Part shown: piece after piece, positions 1-8,179 of the stretch
How positions within the stretch are numbered: position 1 is the stretch's first letter
How the letters are laid out: each line of letters begins with the position of its first letter
NCBI GenBank assembly: GCA_025463305.1
Contig: JAOBWK010000075.1
Location: forward strand, 1 to 64,000
Length of the DNA stretch: 64,000 nucleotides
Source: Ilumatobacteraceae bacterium
GTDB taxonomy: Bacteria; Actinomycetota; Acidimicrobiia; Acidimicrobiales; Ilumatobacteraceae
Direction: 5' to 3'
Program-made: the position numbers and the translations under genes
Notes under the pieces: generated by a model
The model's database searches: none
What the model was told of the DNA's origin: nothing
The model's input: only the letters and a program-made list of their open reading frames with translations

Positions 1-776
1 AGGTGCAGCCGGATGAGGTGTACAACTTGGGGGCGATCTCGTTCGTGGCGATGTCGTTCAACCAGGCGGAGTTGACGGCGAACGTGACCGGGCAGGGTGT
101 GTTGCGGATGTTGGAGGCGATCCGGATTGTCGGCGGCAGCCAGAACAACAAGATCCGCTTCTATCAGGCGTCGTCGTCGGAGATGTTCGGCAAGGTGCGT
201 GAGACGCCGCAGACGGAGTTGACGCCGTTCCATCCTCGTTCCCCGTACGGGTGTGCGAAGGTCTTCGGCCATGACATCACGGTGAACTACCGGGAGAGCT
301 ATGACCTGTTCGCGTGTTCGGGGATCTTGTTCAACCATGAGTCGGAGCGTCGTGGTCATGAGTTCGTGACGCGCAAGATCACGAGCTCGGTGGCGCGGAT
401 CAAGCTCGGGTTGCAGAGGGAGCTGGTGCTCGGTGATCTGGAGCCGCGTCGTGATTGGGGTTACGCCGGGGACTACGTGAAGGCGATGTGGCTGATGTTG
501 CAGCAGGATCAGCCGGAGGACTTCGTGGTCTCGACGGGTGAGACGTACCAGGTGCGGGAGTTCGTGAGGTTGGCGTTCGAGGCGGCTGGTGTGGAGGATT
601 GGGAGAAGTACGTGCGTCAGGACCCGAAGTTCTTCCGGCCGTCCGAGGTCGATCTGCTCGTCGGGGACTCGACGAAGGCGGAGACCAAGCTGGGTTGGAA
701 GCGTGAGGTCTCGTTCCCGGACCTCGTCAAGAAGATGGTCGACAACGACCTCGCCCTCGAGGGAAAGTACGCCTGA
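1..776 (+). CDS. gmd: GDP-mannose 4,6-dehydratase, C-terminal part (5' end outside window)
   Basis: Converts GDP-D-mannose to GDP-4-keto-6-deoxy-mannose, the first step toward GDP-fucose, GDP-rhamnose and related sugars used for surface glycans. It is a cytosolic extended short-chain dehydrogenase. About 258 residues are visible in a frame that is already open at the window edge, so the Rossmann N-terminus is missing. The opening residues [11 protein letters not shown] match the family segment before the active site. The catalytic Tyr-x3-Lys pair is YGCAK (Tyr codon at 246), and the segment [17 protein letters not shown] is typical of Gmd. Third-position use (many TTG, CGT, GTG codons) differs from the C-ending codons of the following genes, which may reflect a different origin or age. 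It heads the surface-glycan locus. Confidence 0.93.
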   Translation, partial: VQPDEVYNLGAISFVAMSFNQAELTANVTGQGVLRMLEAIRIVGGSQNNKIRFYQASSSEMFGKVRETPQTELTPFHPRSPYGCAKVFGHDITVNYRESYDLFACSGILFNHESERRGHEFVTRKITSSVARIKLGLQRELVLGDLEPRRDWGYAGDYVKAMWLMLQQDQPEDFVVSTGETYQVREFVRLAFEAAGVEDWEKYVRQDPKFFRPSEVDLLVGDSTKAETKLGWKREVSFPDLVKKMVDNDLALEGKYA

Positions 777-794
777 CGCTGTACTGGGCGACGC

Positions 795-811
795 GCCCGG
801 CCAAACCGGGC
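795..811 (+). terminator. Small hairpin after gmd
   Basis: GCCCGG-CCAAA-CCGGGC forms a 6-bp stem with a 5-nt loop directly behind gmd. There is no T tract. It could weaken read-through into the next gene; evidence is only the symmetry. Confidence 0.35.
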
Positions 812-831
812 ACGGAGTACCCTGTGGCCCC

Positions 832-1164
832 ATGCCCACCAAGCCCAGCGGTGCTCAGGCGCCCGCCGATCTCGACGTCGAAGAACTCCGTGCCGAGGTT
901 GCCCGGCTGAGAGACCTGATCGGGCCGAACGAGCAGTCCTACATCAAGTTGAAGACCGACATGTGGACGGCACGCGATGCCGTGATCGGGGCCGAGGCCG
1001 AGGTCGGCATCCTGCGCGGCCGGGTTCGGTCGCTCGAGGCCGAGCTGACGCGGGCCATCAAAGAGCAGCAGTGGTTCAAGACCGAGGTCATCAACCGGCT
1101 GAAGGCCTACCGCATCATCCATCGCAAGGTCATCGGGCGCGCCCGCCGCAGCCTGGTGAAGTGA
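832..1164 (+). CDS. Small coiled-coil protein of unknown function
   Basis: A 110-residue protein that I cannot assign to a family. Residues about 17-85 have the heptad-like pattern of a coiled coil (VEELRAEVARLRDLI, then VRSLEAELTRAIKEQ), and the C-terminus is very basic (HRKVIGRARRSLVK). There is no signal peptide or membrane segment. TACCCT lies 8 nt before the ATG, so the message may start almost at the codon. The next gene, a glycosyltransferase, begins 4 nt after its stop, which suggests co-translation and a helper role such as scaffolding or membrane docking of transferases. That role is inference. Two other coiled-coil mini-proteins sit beside transferases in this locus (5029 and 16665). 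Confidence 0.72.
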   Translation: MPTKPSGAQAPADLDVEELRAEVARLRDLIGPNEQSYIKLKTDMWTARDAVIGAEAEVGILRGRVRSLEAELTRAIKEQQWFKTEVINRLKAYRIIHRKVIGRARRSLVK

Positions 1165-1168
1165 TCCC

Positions 1169-2764
1169 GTGAGCCCACGCATCTCGGTCCTCACGCCGGT
1201 CTACAACCCGCCGCCACACGTCCTCCAGGAGACCATCGACTCCGTCCGCAACCAGACGTACGGCGACTGGGAGCTGTGCCTCGTCGACGACTGCTCCACC
1301 GACCCGGCCATCAAGCCGCTGCTCGATGCCGCGGCCGCCAGCGATCCCCGGATCCGGGTTCAGTACCGGGAGACCAATGGTGGCATCACCTCCGCCTCTG
1401 CGGACGCGCTGGCGATGGCGACCGGCGAGTTCATCGCCCTGTTGGACCACGACGACCTGATCAACGAGAACGCCCTCGACGCCATCGCGCTGATTGCGGA
1501 CCAGCACCCCACGCTCGACTACTCCTACAGCGACGAGGCCCACCTCAGCCCCGAGGGCAACGTCGTCACGCCGTTCTACAAGCCCGACTGGTCGCCCGAG
1601 CGGTTCCGCAGCCAGAACTACTGCACCCACTTCTCGGTCATCCGGCGATCCTTGGCCAACGAGGTCGGCGGCTTCCGTCCCGGCTTCGACGGCAGCCAGG
1701 ACTACGACCTCATCCTGCGCGTCACCGAGAAGGCCCGGTACATCCACCACTTCACGTGGATCATGTACCTGTGGCGTCAGCTGCCGACATCGGTGGCGGG
1801 AGACCGCAACGCCAAGCCCTACGCGTACGAGTCGGGCAAGCGTGCCCTGCAGGAGCATGCAGACCGGCTCGGCATGGACGTCACCGTGGAGATGCAGGAG
1901 CCGCTCGGCACCTACCGGTTCCGCCGACACCTGAAATCCACCCCGCGGGTCAGCATCATCATCCCGACTCGAGGGACGAGCTCGCTCGTGTGGGGCGTGA
2001 CCCGCAACCTCGTCGTCGAGACCGTGGAGAGCGTGCTGGAGAAGGAGTCGTACCCCGATCTCGAGTTCATCCTGGTGGTCGACACGGTGACGCCACCGGC
2101 GGTGATCACGGCTTTGGAGCGTCTCCTCGGCGACCGGATGAAGCTCGTCTGGTACGACAAGAAGTTCAACTTCAGCGAGAAGTGCAACCTCGGCGCGGCG
2201 CACGCCACCGGAGAGCTGCTGCTGTTCCTCAACGACGACATGCAGGTCATCACGCCGGACTTCCTGACGACGTTGGTGCCCATCGCCCAGGACCCGGGCA
2301 TCGGCATGGTGGGTGCCAAGCTCTACTTCGCCGACGGCACGCTGCAGCACGCCGGCCACGTCTACAACGGCGATCCGTACCACGCGATGTTCCGCTGGAG
2401 CCGTGAGGAGCTCGGACCGTCGGGGTTGCTCGTCGTGCAGCGCGAGTGCATCGGCGTCACCGCCGCCTGCGCGCTGATGCGGATGGAGGTCTTCGACGAG
2501 GTCGGCGGCTTCACCCCGCTGCTCTACGGCAACTTCAACGACGTCGACCTGAGCATGAAGGTTCGCCAGTCCGGCTACCGCATCGTGTGGACGCCCTACG
2601 TCGAGATGTACCACTTCGAGAGCCAGACGCGGGTGCCGACGCCGACCGACTACGAGCACATGGTCCTCCGCCACCGTTGGAGCGATCGCCTGTACGGCGA
2701 CCCGTACTACAACCACAACTTCATGCCGTTCCGGGATGACTGGGTGGAGCGGGCGCTCCGCTGA
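1169..2764 (+). CDS. Double-domain family 2 glycosyltransferase
   Basis: A 531-residue protein with two GT-A folds, expected to add sugars (often rhamnose or similar) to a surface polysaccharide at the cytoplasmic face. The first domain starts at residue 3 (PRISVLTPVYNPP) with an acidic metal/nucleotide motif LLDHDDL near residue 94. The second starts near residue 259 (PRVSIIIPTRG) with LFLNDDM near residue 355 and the acceptor-side segment GNFNDVDLSMKVRQSGYRI. The start is GTG, 4 nt after the coiled-coil gene, and the next gene follows after a few nt, so it lies in an operon with both neighbours. Two domains suggest either processive or two-step transfer. Donor and acceptor cannot be read from the sequence. 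Confidence 0.9.
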   Translation: MSPRISVLTPVYNPPPHVLQETIDSVRNQTYGDWELCLVDDCSTDPAIKPLLDAAAASDPRIRVQYRETNGGITSASADALAMATGEFIALLDHDDLINENALDAIALIADQHPTLDYSYSDEAHLSPEGNVVTPFYKPDWSPERFRSQNYCTHFSVIRRSLANEVGGFRPGFDGSQDYDLILRVTEKARYIHHFTWIMYLWRQLPTSVAGDRNAKPYAYESGKRALQEHADRLGMDVTVEMQEPLGTYRFRRHLKSTPRVSIIIPTRGTSSLVWGVTRNLVVETVESVLEKESYPDLEFILVVDTVTPPAVITALERLLGDRMKLVWYDKKFNFSEKCNLGAAHATGELLLFLNDDMQVITPDFLTTLVPIAQDPGIGMVGAKLYFADGTLQHAGHVYNGDPYHAMFRWSREELGPSGLLVVQRECIGVTAACALMRMEVFDEVGGFTPLLYGNFNDVDLSMKVRQSGYRIVWTPYVEMYHFESQTRVPTPTDYEHMVLRHRWSDRLYGDPYYNHNFMPFRDDWVERALR

Positions 2765-2768
2765 CGTG

Positions 2769-5027
2769 ATGGCCCAGCCATCCGCGATCACGTTCTGCCT
2801 GATGGTGCCGTCGGGCAGCTGGGACCTCGATTCGCTCGTCGGCGCGATCCGCACGTTCCATGCGGACGCCGATGTCGTCGCTGTCTGGTGTGGTGACCCC
2901 CACCGGCGACCCGTGCTTCCACAAGGCGTGCGTTGGGCCGACATCGACCTGGCAGACGCTTCGGGCGTCGGCTGGGGCGTGTCGCTCGTTGCGCTCGAGT
3001 CGCGGGCGTACGAGTGGCGGCGGACAGCGAGCGCGGTCGATCGCCTGCTCGACGGCGGCACGACAGCCGTGATCGTGCTGCGCGCCGGGTCCGTTGCCGT
3101 GCTCGGTCCGCTGGACGAACTGATCAGCGCGACCTCGCCCGTGTCGCTCGTGCCGCGATCGAGTGGGTCGTTCGCCGCCGACGGATTTGCGCCGACCGAG
3201 ACCGACCTCGCCATCGTGGGGCATCACAGCATCACCGTTGCCGGGTTCTCGTCCGATGGCCGTGACGCCCTCGGATGGTTGAGCTCGAACCTCGCCGAAG
3301 ACACGCTCGAGGTCGGACCGTTGATGGACCGGATGGCCGAGCTCCACGACGGGCGGAACGCGCCCCCTTCGGTGCTCGCCGTCGGGTGGACCGATCCGGC
3401 CGGACCTGTCTCCCTGGTCGATCTCGATCAGCTCGATCGCGACGAGCCGTGGCGGCTGTCGTTCGCAGGTCGACCAGCGCGAGTGCGGTTGTCCGAGCAG
3501 CCGGCCGTCGCAGCGGCGGTCGCTGCAGGGCTTCCCCAGACAGCAGGCGAAGCCTCGGCCATCGAGCTCCCCGGCTCGATTCCCGTGGTCGGTGCTGTGC
3601 GCGCTGCCGTTCGGACGGCATTGCGAGTCGGCAGCGACCTCCCTCGCGAGCCGTTCGGTCCCCACAACTCCGACTTCATGAGCTGGTTGGAGCACGCGGA
3701 GCCCTGGGCTGCGGACATCGGCCGCTACTGGCTCGCGTTGCGCGAGCAGCGCGGTGATCTGCAGACCATCTTCGCCCAACCGCAGAGCCTCGACGCCGAC
3801 CGTTTCAGGGACTGGGTCGACGCCAGCTGGCGGCTCGAGCCGGAGCGAACGGCACTGCTCCGGGCAAGCGGCACGACGCGATCCCCGATCGTCGACGTCG
3901 GCCGCGAGCTGGACGGCGTCAACATTCTCGGCTACTTCGACTTCGACCAGAGCCAGGGTCACATCGCACGCGAGATCGCGGCCGCATTGGTCGCCGCCGA
4001 TGTGCCGGTCACCCGCCTGAACCACGCCCGAAGCCTGGGCTCACCCCGAACCGATCGTCTCGATGCCCCGCGCGAAGCGAGGTTTGCGACGAACCTGGTC
4101 GTGGTGAATCCGGATCAGTTCGACTTCGTCGTCGCCGATCACGGCGCGACGCTGCTCGATCGCCGGCGCACGATCGGCTACTGGTTCTGGGAGCTGGAGG
4201 ACGTGCCGTCCACCTTCCAGCCGGCGATCGACGCCGTCGACGAGATCTGGACCGGGTCGCAGTTCATCGCCGACGCGTTCGCTCGCGTCACCGACAAGCC
4301 GGTCCGGTGCGTGCCGCTGCCGATGGCCGAGCCGAAACCATCGGATCGAGGCCGAGACACGATGGGCGTCCCCGACGACGCCTATGTGTTCCTCACCACG
4401 TTCGACCAGTTCAGCGTCCCGGAGCGGAAGAACCCCTTCGGCGTGATCGATGCCTTCACCCGAGCCTTTGCGCACGGCGAGGGGCCGGTGCTGCTGATCA
4501 AGACGATGAACGGCGCGAAGTCGTGGCGCAACCACGAGCGGCTGCTGTTGGCGGTCGCGGGTCGGAGCGACATCGTCATGTGGGACGAGCACCTGTCACG
4601 GCCGGATCAGATGGCGGTCGTCGCCGCGGCCGATTGCCTCGTGTCCCTGCATCGTTCCGAGGGGCTCGGCCTGCATTGTGCCGAGGCGATGTGGCTCGGG
4701 AAACCCGTCATCGCCACCGCCTACTCCGGCAACCTCGACTTCATGGACGACACCGTCGCGGCGATGATCCCGTACGAGCTGACACCGGTGCGCCATGGTG
4801 AGGGGATCTATCCGGAGACCGCGTTCTGGGCGGATCCCGACCTCGAGCAGGCTGCGCAGTGGATGCGTCGGCTGGTCGACGATCCGTCGATCGGGATCGA
4901 GCTCGGCCACCGCGCTCGTGCGCGCATGCGGCAGCAGCCGACGACGGCCGAGACCGGCCGCCGAATGGCCGCGCTTGCGGGCATCGACGGGCACCACGAA
5001 GGACAACCACGAGCCGGAGGACGTTGA
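2769..5027 (+). CDS. Glycosyltransferase with large N-terminal region and C-terminal GT4-like domain
   Basis: A 752-residue protein. The C-terminal half, from about residue 384 (NILGYFDFDQSQG), is a GT-B glycosyltransferase of the group 1/GT4 type. It contains IGYWFWELEDVP and the nucleotide-binding segment SLHRSEGLGLHCAEAMWLGK near residue 625, with the spaced glutamates typical of the family. The first 380 residues do not match a family I recognise; they are not obviously membrane-bound. The start chosen is ATG 2769, 4 nt after the preceding stop; an in-frame start further upstream would overlap the preceding gene by 29 bp. The following coiled-coil gene begins 1 nt after this stop (TGACATG), so the two are probably translationally coupled. 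Confidence 0.88.
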   Translation: MAQPSAITFCLMVPSGSWDLDSLVGAIRTFHADADVVAVWCGDPHRRPVLPQGVRWADIDLADASGVGWGVSLVALESRAYEWRRTASAVDRLLDGGTTAVIVLRAGSVAVLGPLDELISATSPVSLVPRSSGSFAADGFAPTETDLAIVGHHSITVAGFSSDGRDALGWLSSNLAEDTLEVGPLMDRMAELHDGRNAPPSVLAVGWTDPAGPVSLVDLDQLDRDEPWRLSFAGRPARVRLSEQPAVAAAVAAGLPQTAGEASAIELPGSIPVVGAVRAAVRTALRVGSDLPREPFGPHNSDFMSWLEHAEPWAADIGRYWLALREQRGDLQTIFAQPQSLDADRFRDWVDASWRLEPERTALLRASGTTRSPIVDVGRELDGVNILGYFDFDQSQGHIAREIAAALVAADVPVTRLNHARSLGSPRTDRLDAPREARFATNLVVVNPDQFDFVVADHGATLLDRRRTIGYWFWELEDVPSTFQPAIDAVDEIWTGSQFIADAFARVTDKPVRCVPLPMAEPKPSDRGRDTMGVPDDAYVFLTTFDQFSVPERKNPFGVIDAFTRAFAHGEGPVLLIKTMNGAKSWRNHERLLLAVAGRSDIVMWDEHLSRPDQMAVVAAADCLVSLHRSEGLGLHCAEAMWLGKPVIATAYSGNLDFMDDTVAAMIPYELTPVRHGEGIYPETAFWADPDLEQAAQWMRRLVDDPSIGIELGHRARARMRQQPTTAETGRRMAALAGIDGHHEGQPRAGGR

Positions 5028-5028
5028 C

Positions 5029-5304
5029 ATGGGTCTGAGATCGCAACTGAGCTGGATGCGCAACGGCGCTGCGCGCACAGACGCCACGTTGTCGGCGTAC
5101 GCCGTCGAGCTACGTGCCCTGCAGGAGAAGGTCGAGGCGCTCACCCAGGTCGTCGCGCGCATCGATGCTGTGTGCGCCACCGCCAACACCGAACACGCCT
5201 CGGCCATCGAGGCGATGAAGCATCAACTACGCACCGTCGTCGACGATCTCGGCGACCGCGTCGGGGCGCTCAACGCAAGGGTCGAATCCACCCTTCGCGT
5301 CTGA
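5029..5304 (+). CDS. Small coiled-coil protein of unknown function
   Basis: A 91-residue protein whose residues about 22-90 form one long predicted coiled coil (VELRALQEKVEALTQVVARI, then LRTVVDDLGDRVGALNARVE). No signal peptide or membrane segment is visible. The ATG is 1 nt after the stop of the GT4 gene, with GAGCCGGAGG just upstream as ribosome-binding site. It is the second of three coiled-coil mini-proteins that accompany transferases in this locus; the three share the pattern, not an obvious sequence. I infer a structural or adaptor role. Function unknown. Confidence 0.72.
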   Translation: MGLRSQLSWMRNGAARTDATLSAYAVELRALQEKVEALTQVVARIDAVCATANTEHASAIEAMKHQLRTVVDDLGDRVGALNARVESTLRV

Positions 5305-5319
5305 TCCATACTGGAGGCG

Positions 5320-7974
5320 ATGAAACGGCGCACCTCTGTCCTCGTCGCGCTCGGCCTCCTCGCCGCTGCCGCGCCACTGTCCAACCTCGAACCCGTCCAC
5401 GCGGCGAACGGCTCCGGCACGCAGGTGGCGATGGGCACGATCATCTCGCCGCCGGCGTCGTTGTCGACCACGGGCGACTATGCCACCGACACGTTCAGCG
5501 ATCCGTGGGACATGAGCAACCAGGAGGACGTCGAGCCGTTCACCGGCGTCGGGGCGTTCTACTCGGACTCGGCGAGCATGTCGGACGGGATCCTCAACGT
5601 GTCGACCCGCGGCGGCGCCGAGATCCGTCTCGTGATGAACTGGTCGCAGCCGTTGTCGGTTCTGCCGTGGGGTCGCGACGGTTGGCTGCACCCGATCGAC
5701 GCCGACAAGTACAACAAGGCCGACTTCCGGATCCGCGCGGACGTTCTCCCCGGTCAGGCCTTTCAACAGTTCTACCTGCGCTTCTGGCGGCCGGACGGCA
5801 CGTACGGTGCGTACCCCTTCCAGGTCACCAGCGACTGGCAGAACGTCCACATCGATCTGACGACGCCGCGAGAGGTGCCCTGGTCCGGGCCGATCGTGCG
5901 GATGGAAATCCTTCGCCCCGGCCTGCCGACCGACCCGTCGGTGAACGTGCAGCTCGATTGGTTCCGTCTCCACACGGCGACTTCGTCCAACACGCCGCCG
6001 GACGGGCTGCCGATCCCGCGCGTCCTCACGCCGAACGTCTCGTCCGGCGCCGACTATGCGACGGTCGAGAACGGCAACCCGTGGGACTACCACGGTCTCG
6101 ACGACGTGGCCGTCAGCAACGACGTCGCCAACCTGGCGATCAACAGCGACGGTGATCTGACCGGCACTTCGGTCGGCATCGACTCGTACATCGGTCTGCC
6201 GCTCACCAAGCCGCTGGACACTGACAAGTACCACCACCTCACCGCCGACATCTGCTACGGCAAGTCGACCACGACTCCGCTCGACGAGAAGGGGGAGGGC
6301 ATGAACGGTCGCGTCATCTGGAAACCGCACTCGCTCGGCCAGTACGTGGAGACCCAGGACTTCGTGGTCTTCCCAGGCTGCCAGACGATCGATCTCGACC
6401 TGGTCACCAGCCCCCCACTCGCCGTCAACGACGACAACACGGCGAACCCCACTGGTTGGCGCGGTGTGCGGATCGACAACCTCCGTTTCGACCTCCTCGA
6501 GGACACCCACGCCCGCGATTTCACGGTCAAGAACATCCGCCTCACCGACGACGACGCGTTCTCGTCGACCTACCCGATCACGTTCACCGACACCGCTTCC
6601 ATGCCGGGTGACACCGCCGACATCTACGTCACCACGACGCGGGGCGACTTCTCGGGCACGCGCATCAAGGCCGGCATCCCGGTCGCCAACGGTGTCAACA
6701 CGTACACGTGGGACGGCACATCCGACACGGGTGCGACGCTGCCGAACGGCACCTACTGGGTGTACGTCGTGATGCACAACGCCGCTGGCAACGCGGTGAA
6801 CCAGTCGACCGGGCCGGTGCGGATCGAGAAGCCGATCAGCTCCGCGCCCAGCTACTACGTGCCGCTGACTCCGTACCGCCTGCTCGACACCCGCAACGGC
6901 ACCGGCGGCAACCAGTGGCCGATCGACACCGACTCGTTCACTGAGCTCCCGGTCACGGGCGTGGGCGGCGTGCCGCTCGACGGCGTCACCGCCGTGGTGA
7001 TGAACGTCACCGCCACCGACCCGACGGGCGACGGCTACATCACCGCATGGCCCTCGGGCGAGGACCGACCTGTCGTGTCGAACATCAACTTCTCGCCCGG
7101 CCAGACCGTGCCGAACCTGGTGACGGTGAAGGTCGGCGCGAACGGTCGCGTCAACCTCTACAACTCGGCCGGCACCACCAACCTCATCGCCGACATATCG
7201 GGCTACTACACGACCGTGCCGCCGGCATCTGGCGGCCGCTTCACCGCCGTCAACCCGTCGCGCATCCTCGACACCCGAGACGGCACCGGAGGTCGGCTCG
7301 GTTCGCTGGGGTTGAACGAGAAGATCAACCTCACGGTGACCGGAGTCGGCGGCGTTCCCGCCACCGGCGTGTCGGCCGTCGCCCTCAACGTGACGGTGGA
7401 TCAGCCGACGGGCACTGGCTACCTCACGGTCTGGCCGGCGGGCGAGGCCCAGCCGACGGCGTCGACGCACAACTTCGTGCCCGGCCTGACGGTGGCGAAC
7501 ATGGTGATCGCCAAGGTCGGCGCCGGGGGACAGGTCAGCATCTTCAACTCGTCCGGCAACACCCATGTCATCGCGGATGTCATCGGTTACTTCTCCGACG
7601 CCGGCGGGCTGTTCGTGCCGGTCGTGCCGAAGCGGCTCGTCGACACCCGCATCCCGCTCGGCGGGTTCGGCCCGCTCGGCCAGCAGGACACCCACACCAT
7701 CACGGTGGGCGACGGTTCGCCGGTCCCGGCGACGGCCCAGGCCGTCGTCGGCAACGTGACGTCGGTGGACAGCACGCTCCAGGGCTACGTCACGGTGTGG
7801 CCGACGGGCGTGGACCGGCCGACCGCATCGACCCTCAACCCACGGCCAGGTGCGGCGGTCCCGAACCAGGCGTACCTCCGCCTGGGAGCGGGCGGCAAGC
7901 TCGACGCGTTCAACGCGAACGGGTCCACCGACCTGATCTTCGACGTGTTCGGCTACGTGGTCGCCTCGAAGTGA
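5320..7974 (+). CDS. Large secreted protein with duplicated beta module, FlgD-like domain and three RLLDTR repeats
   Basis: An 884-residue exported protein. Residues 1-28 are a Sec signal peptide (MKRRTSVLVALGLLAAAA, cleavage near VHA). Residues about 45-470 contain two related beta-rich modules, marked by GDYATDTFSDPWDMSN and later ADYATVENGNPWDYHG. Residues about 425-510 resemble a FlgD Ig-like fold (TYTWDGTSDTGATLPNGTYW). Three repeats of about 125 residues follow, starting near 511, 637 and 762, each opening with RLLDTR or a variant and closing with an IADISGYY-type strand. GGAGG lies just before the ATG. No catalytic motif was recognised; a surface or cell-wall-associated, probably glycosylated, role is inferred from position inside a glycosyltransferase locus. 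Its tandem paralogue follows. Confidence 0.85.
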   Translation: MKRRTSVLVALGLLAAAAPLSNLEPVHAANGSGTQVAMGTIISPPASLSTTGDYATDTFSDPWDMSNQEDVEPFTGVGAFYSDSASMSDGILNVSTRGGAEIRLVMNWSQPLSVLPWGRDGWLHPIDADKYNKADFRIRADVLPGQAFQQFYLRFWRPDGTYGAYPFQVTSDWQNVHIDLTTPREVPWSGPIVRMEILRPGLPTDPSVNVQLDWFRLHTATSSNTPPDGLPIPRVLTPNVSSGADYATVENGNPWDYHGLDDVAVSNDVANLAINSDGDLTGTSVGIDSYIGLPLTKPLDTDKYHHLTADICYGKSTTTPLDEKGEGMNGRVIWKPHSLGQYVETQDFVVFPGCQTIDLDLVTSPPLAVNDDNTANPTGWRGVRIDNLRFDLLEDTHARDFTVKNIRLTDDDAFSSTYPITFTDTASMPGDTADIYVTTTRGDFSGTRIKAGIPVANGVNTYTWDGTSDTGATLPNGTYWVYVVMHNAAGNAVNQSTGPVRIEKPISSAPSYYVPLTPYRLLDTRNGTGGNQWPIDTDSFTELPVTGVGGVPLDGVTAVVMNVTATDPTGDGYITAWPSGEDRPVVSNINFSPGQTVPNLVTVKVGANGRVNLYNSAGTTNLIADISGYYTTVPPASGGRFTAVNPSRILDTRDGTGGRLGSLGLNEKINLTVTGVGGVPATGVSAVALNVTVDQPTGTGYLTVWPAGEAQPTASTHNFVPGLTVANMVIAKVGAGGQVSIFNSSGNTHVIADVIGYFSDAGGLFVPVVPKRLVDTRIPLGGFGPLGQQDTHTITVGDGSPVPATAQAVVGNVTSVDSTLQGYVTVWPTGVDRPTASTLNPRPGAAVPNQAYLRLGAGGKLDAFNANGSTDLIFDVFGYVVASK

Positions 7975-7985
7975 CGGCACGCGAC

Positions 7986-8016
7986 GCGGGTGGGTGATCC
8001 AGGATCACTCACCCGC
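7986..8016 (+). terminator. Strong inverted repeat between the two secreted paralogues
   Basis: GCGGGTGGGTGATCC and GGATCACTCACCCGC pair over 15 positions (one G-U) around a single A, 12 nt after the first paralogue's stop. No T run follows. Probably a transcription terminator or RNA-stability hairpin that separates the two genes. Confidence 0.65.
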
Positions 8017-8179
8017 ATTGGTGCATTCGCGGTCAGGTGTGGGGCCCGGTCCGGTAACGTGCCGTGATCGATCGAACACACAAGGTGAGGTTCTTCAAGA
8101 TGCTCTCAGCTCCTCGGCGGAGGAAGCTCGGTTGCACGTGCGCTCAACATCGCACCGTCAACGACCGATGCTTCTGGCG

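Noticed and set aside
1130..3214. Long minus-strand frame of 694 codons opposite the glycosyltransferases
   Set aside because: Composition is Val/Arg/His/Asp-rich antisense of a high-GC gene; no family motif, and the plus strand has clear transferase motifs.
5227..7980. 917-codon minus-strand frame opposite the first secreted paralogue
   Set aside because: Antisense shadow caused by GC-biased third positions; no domain, and the plus strand has a signal peptide and repeats.
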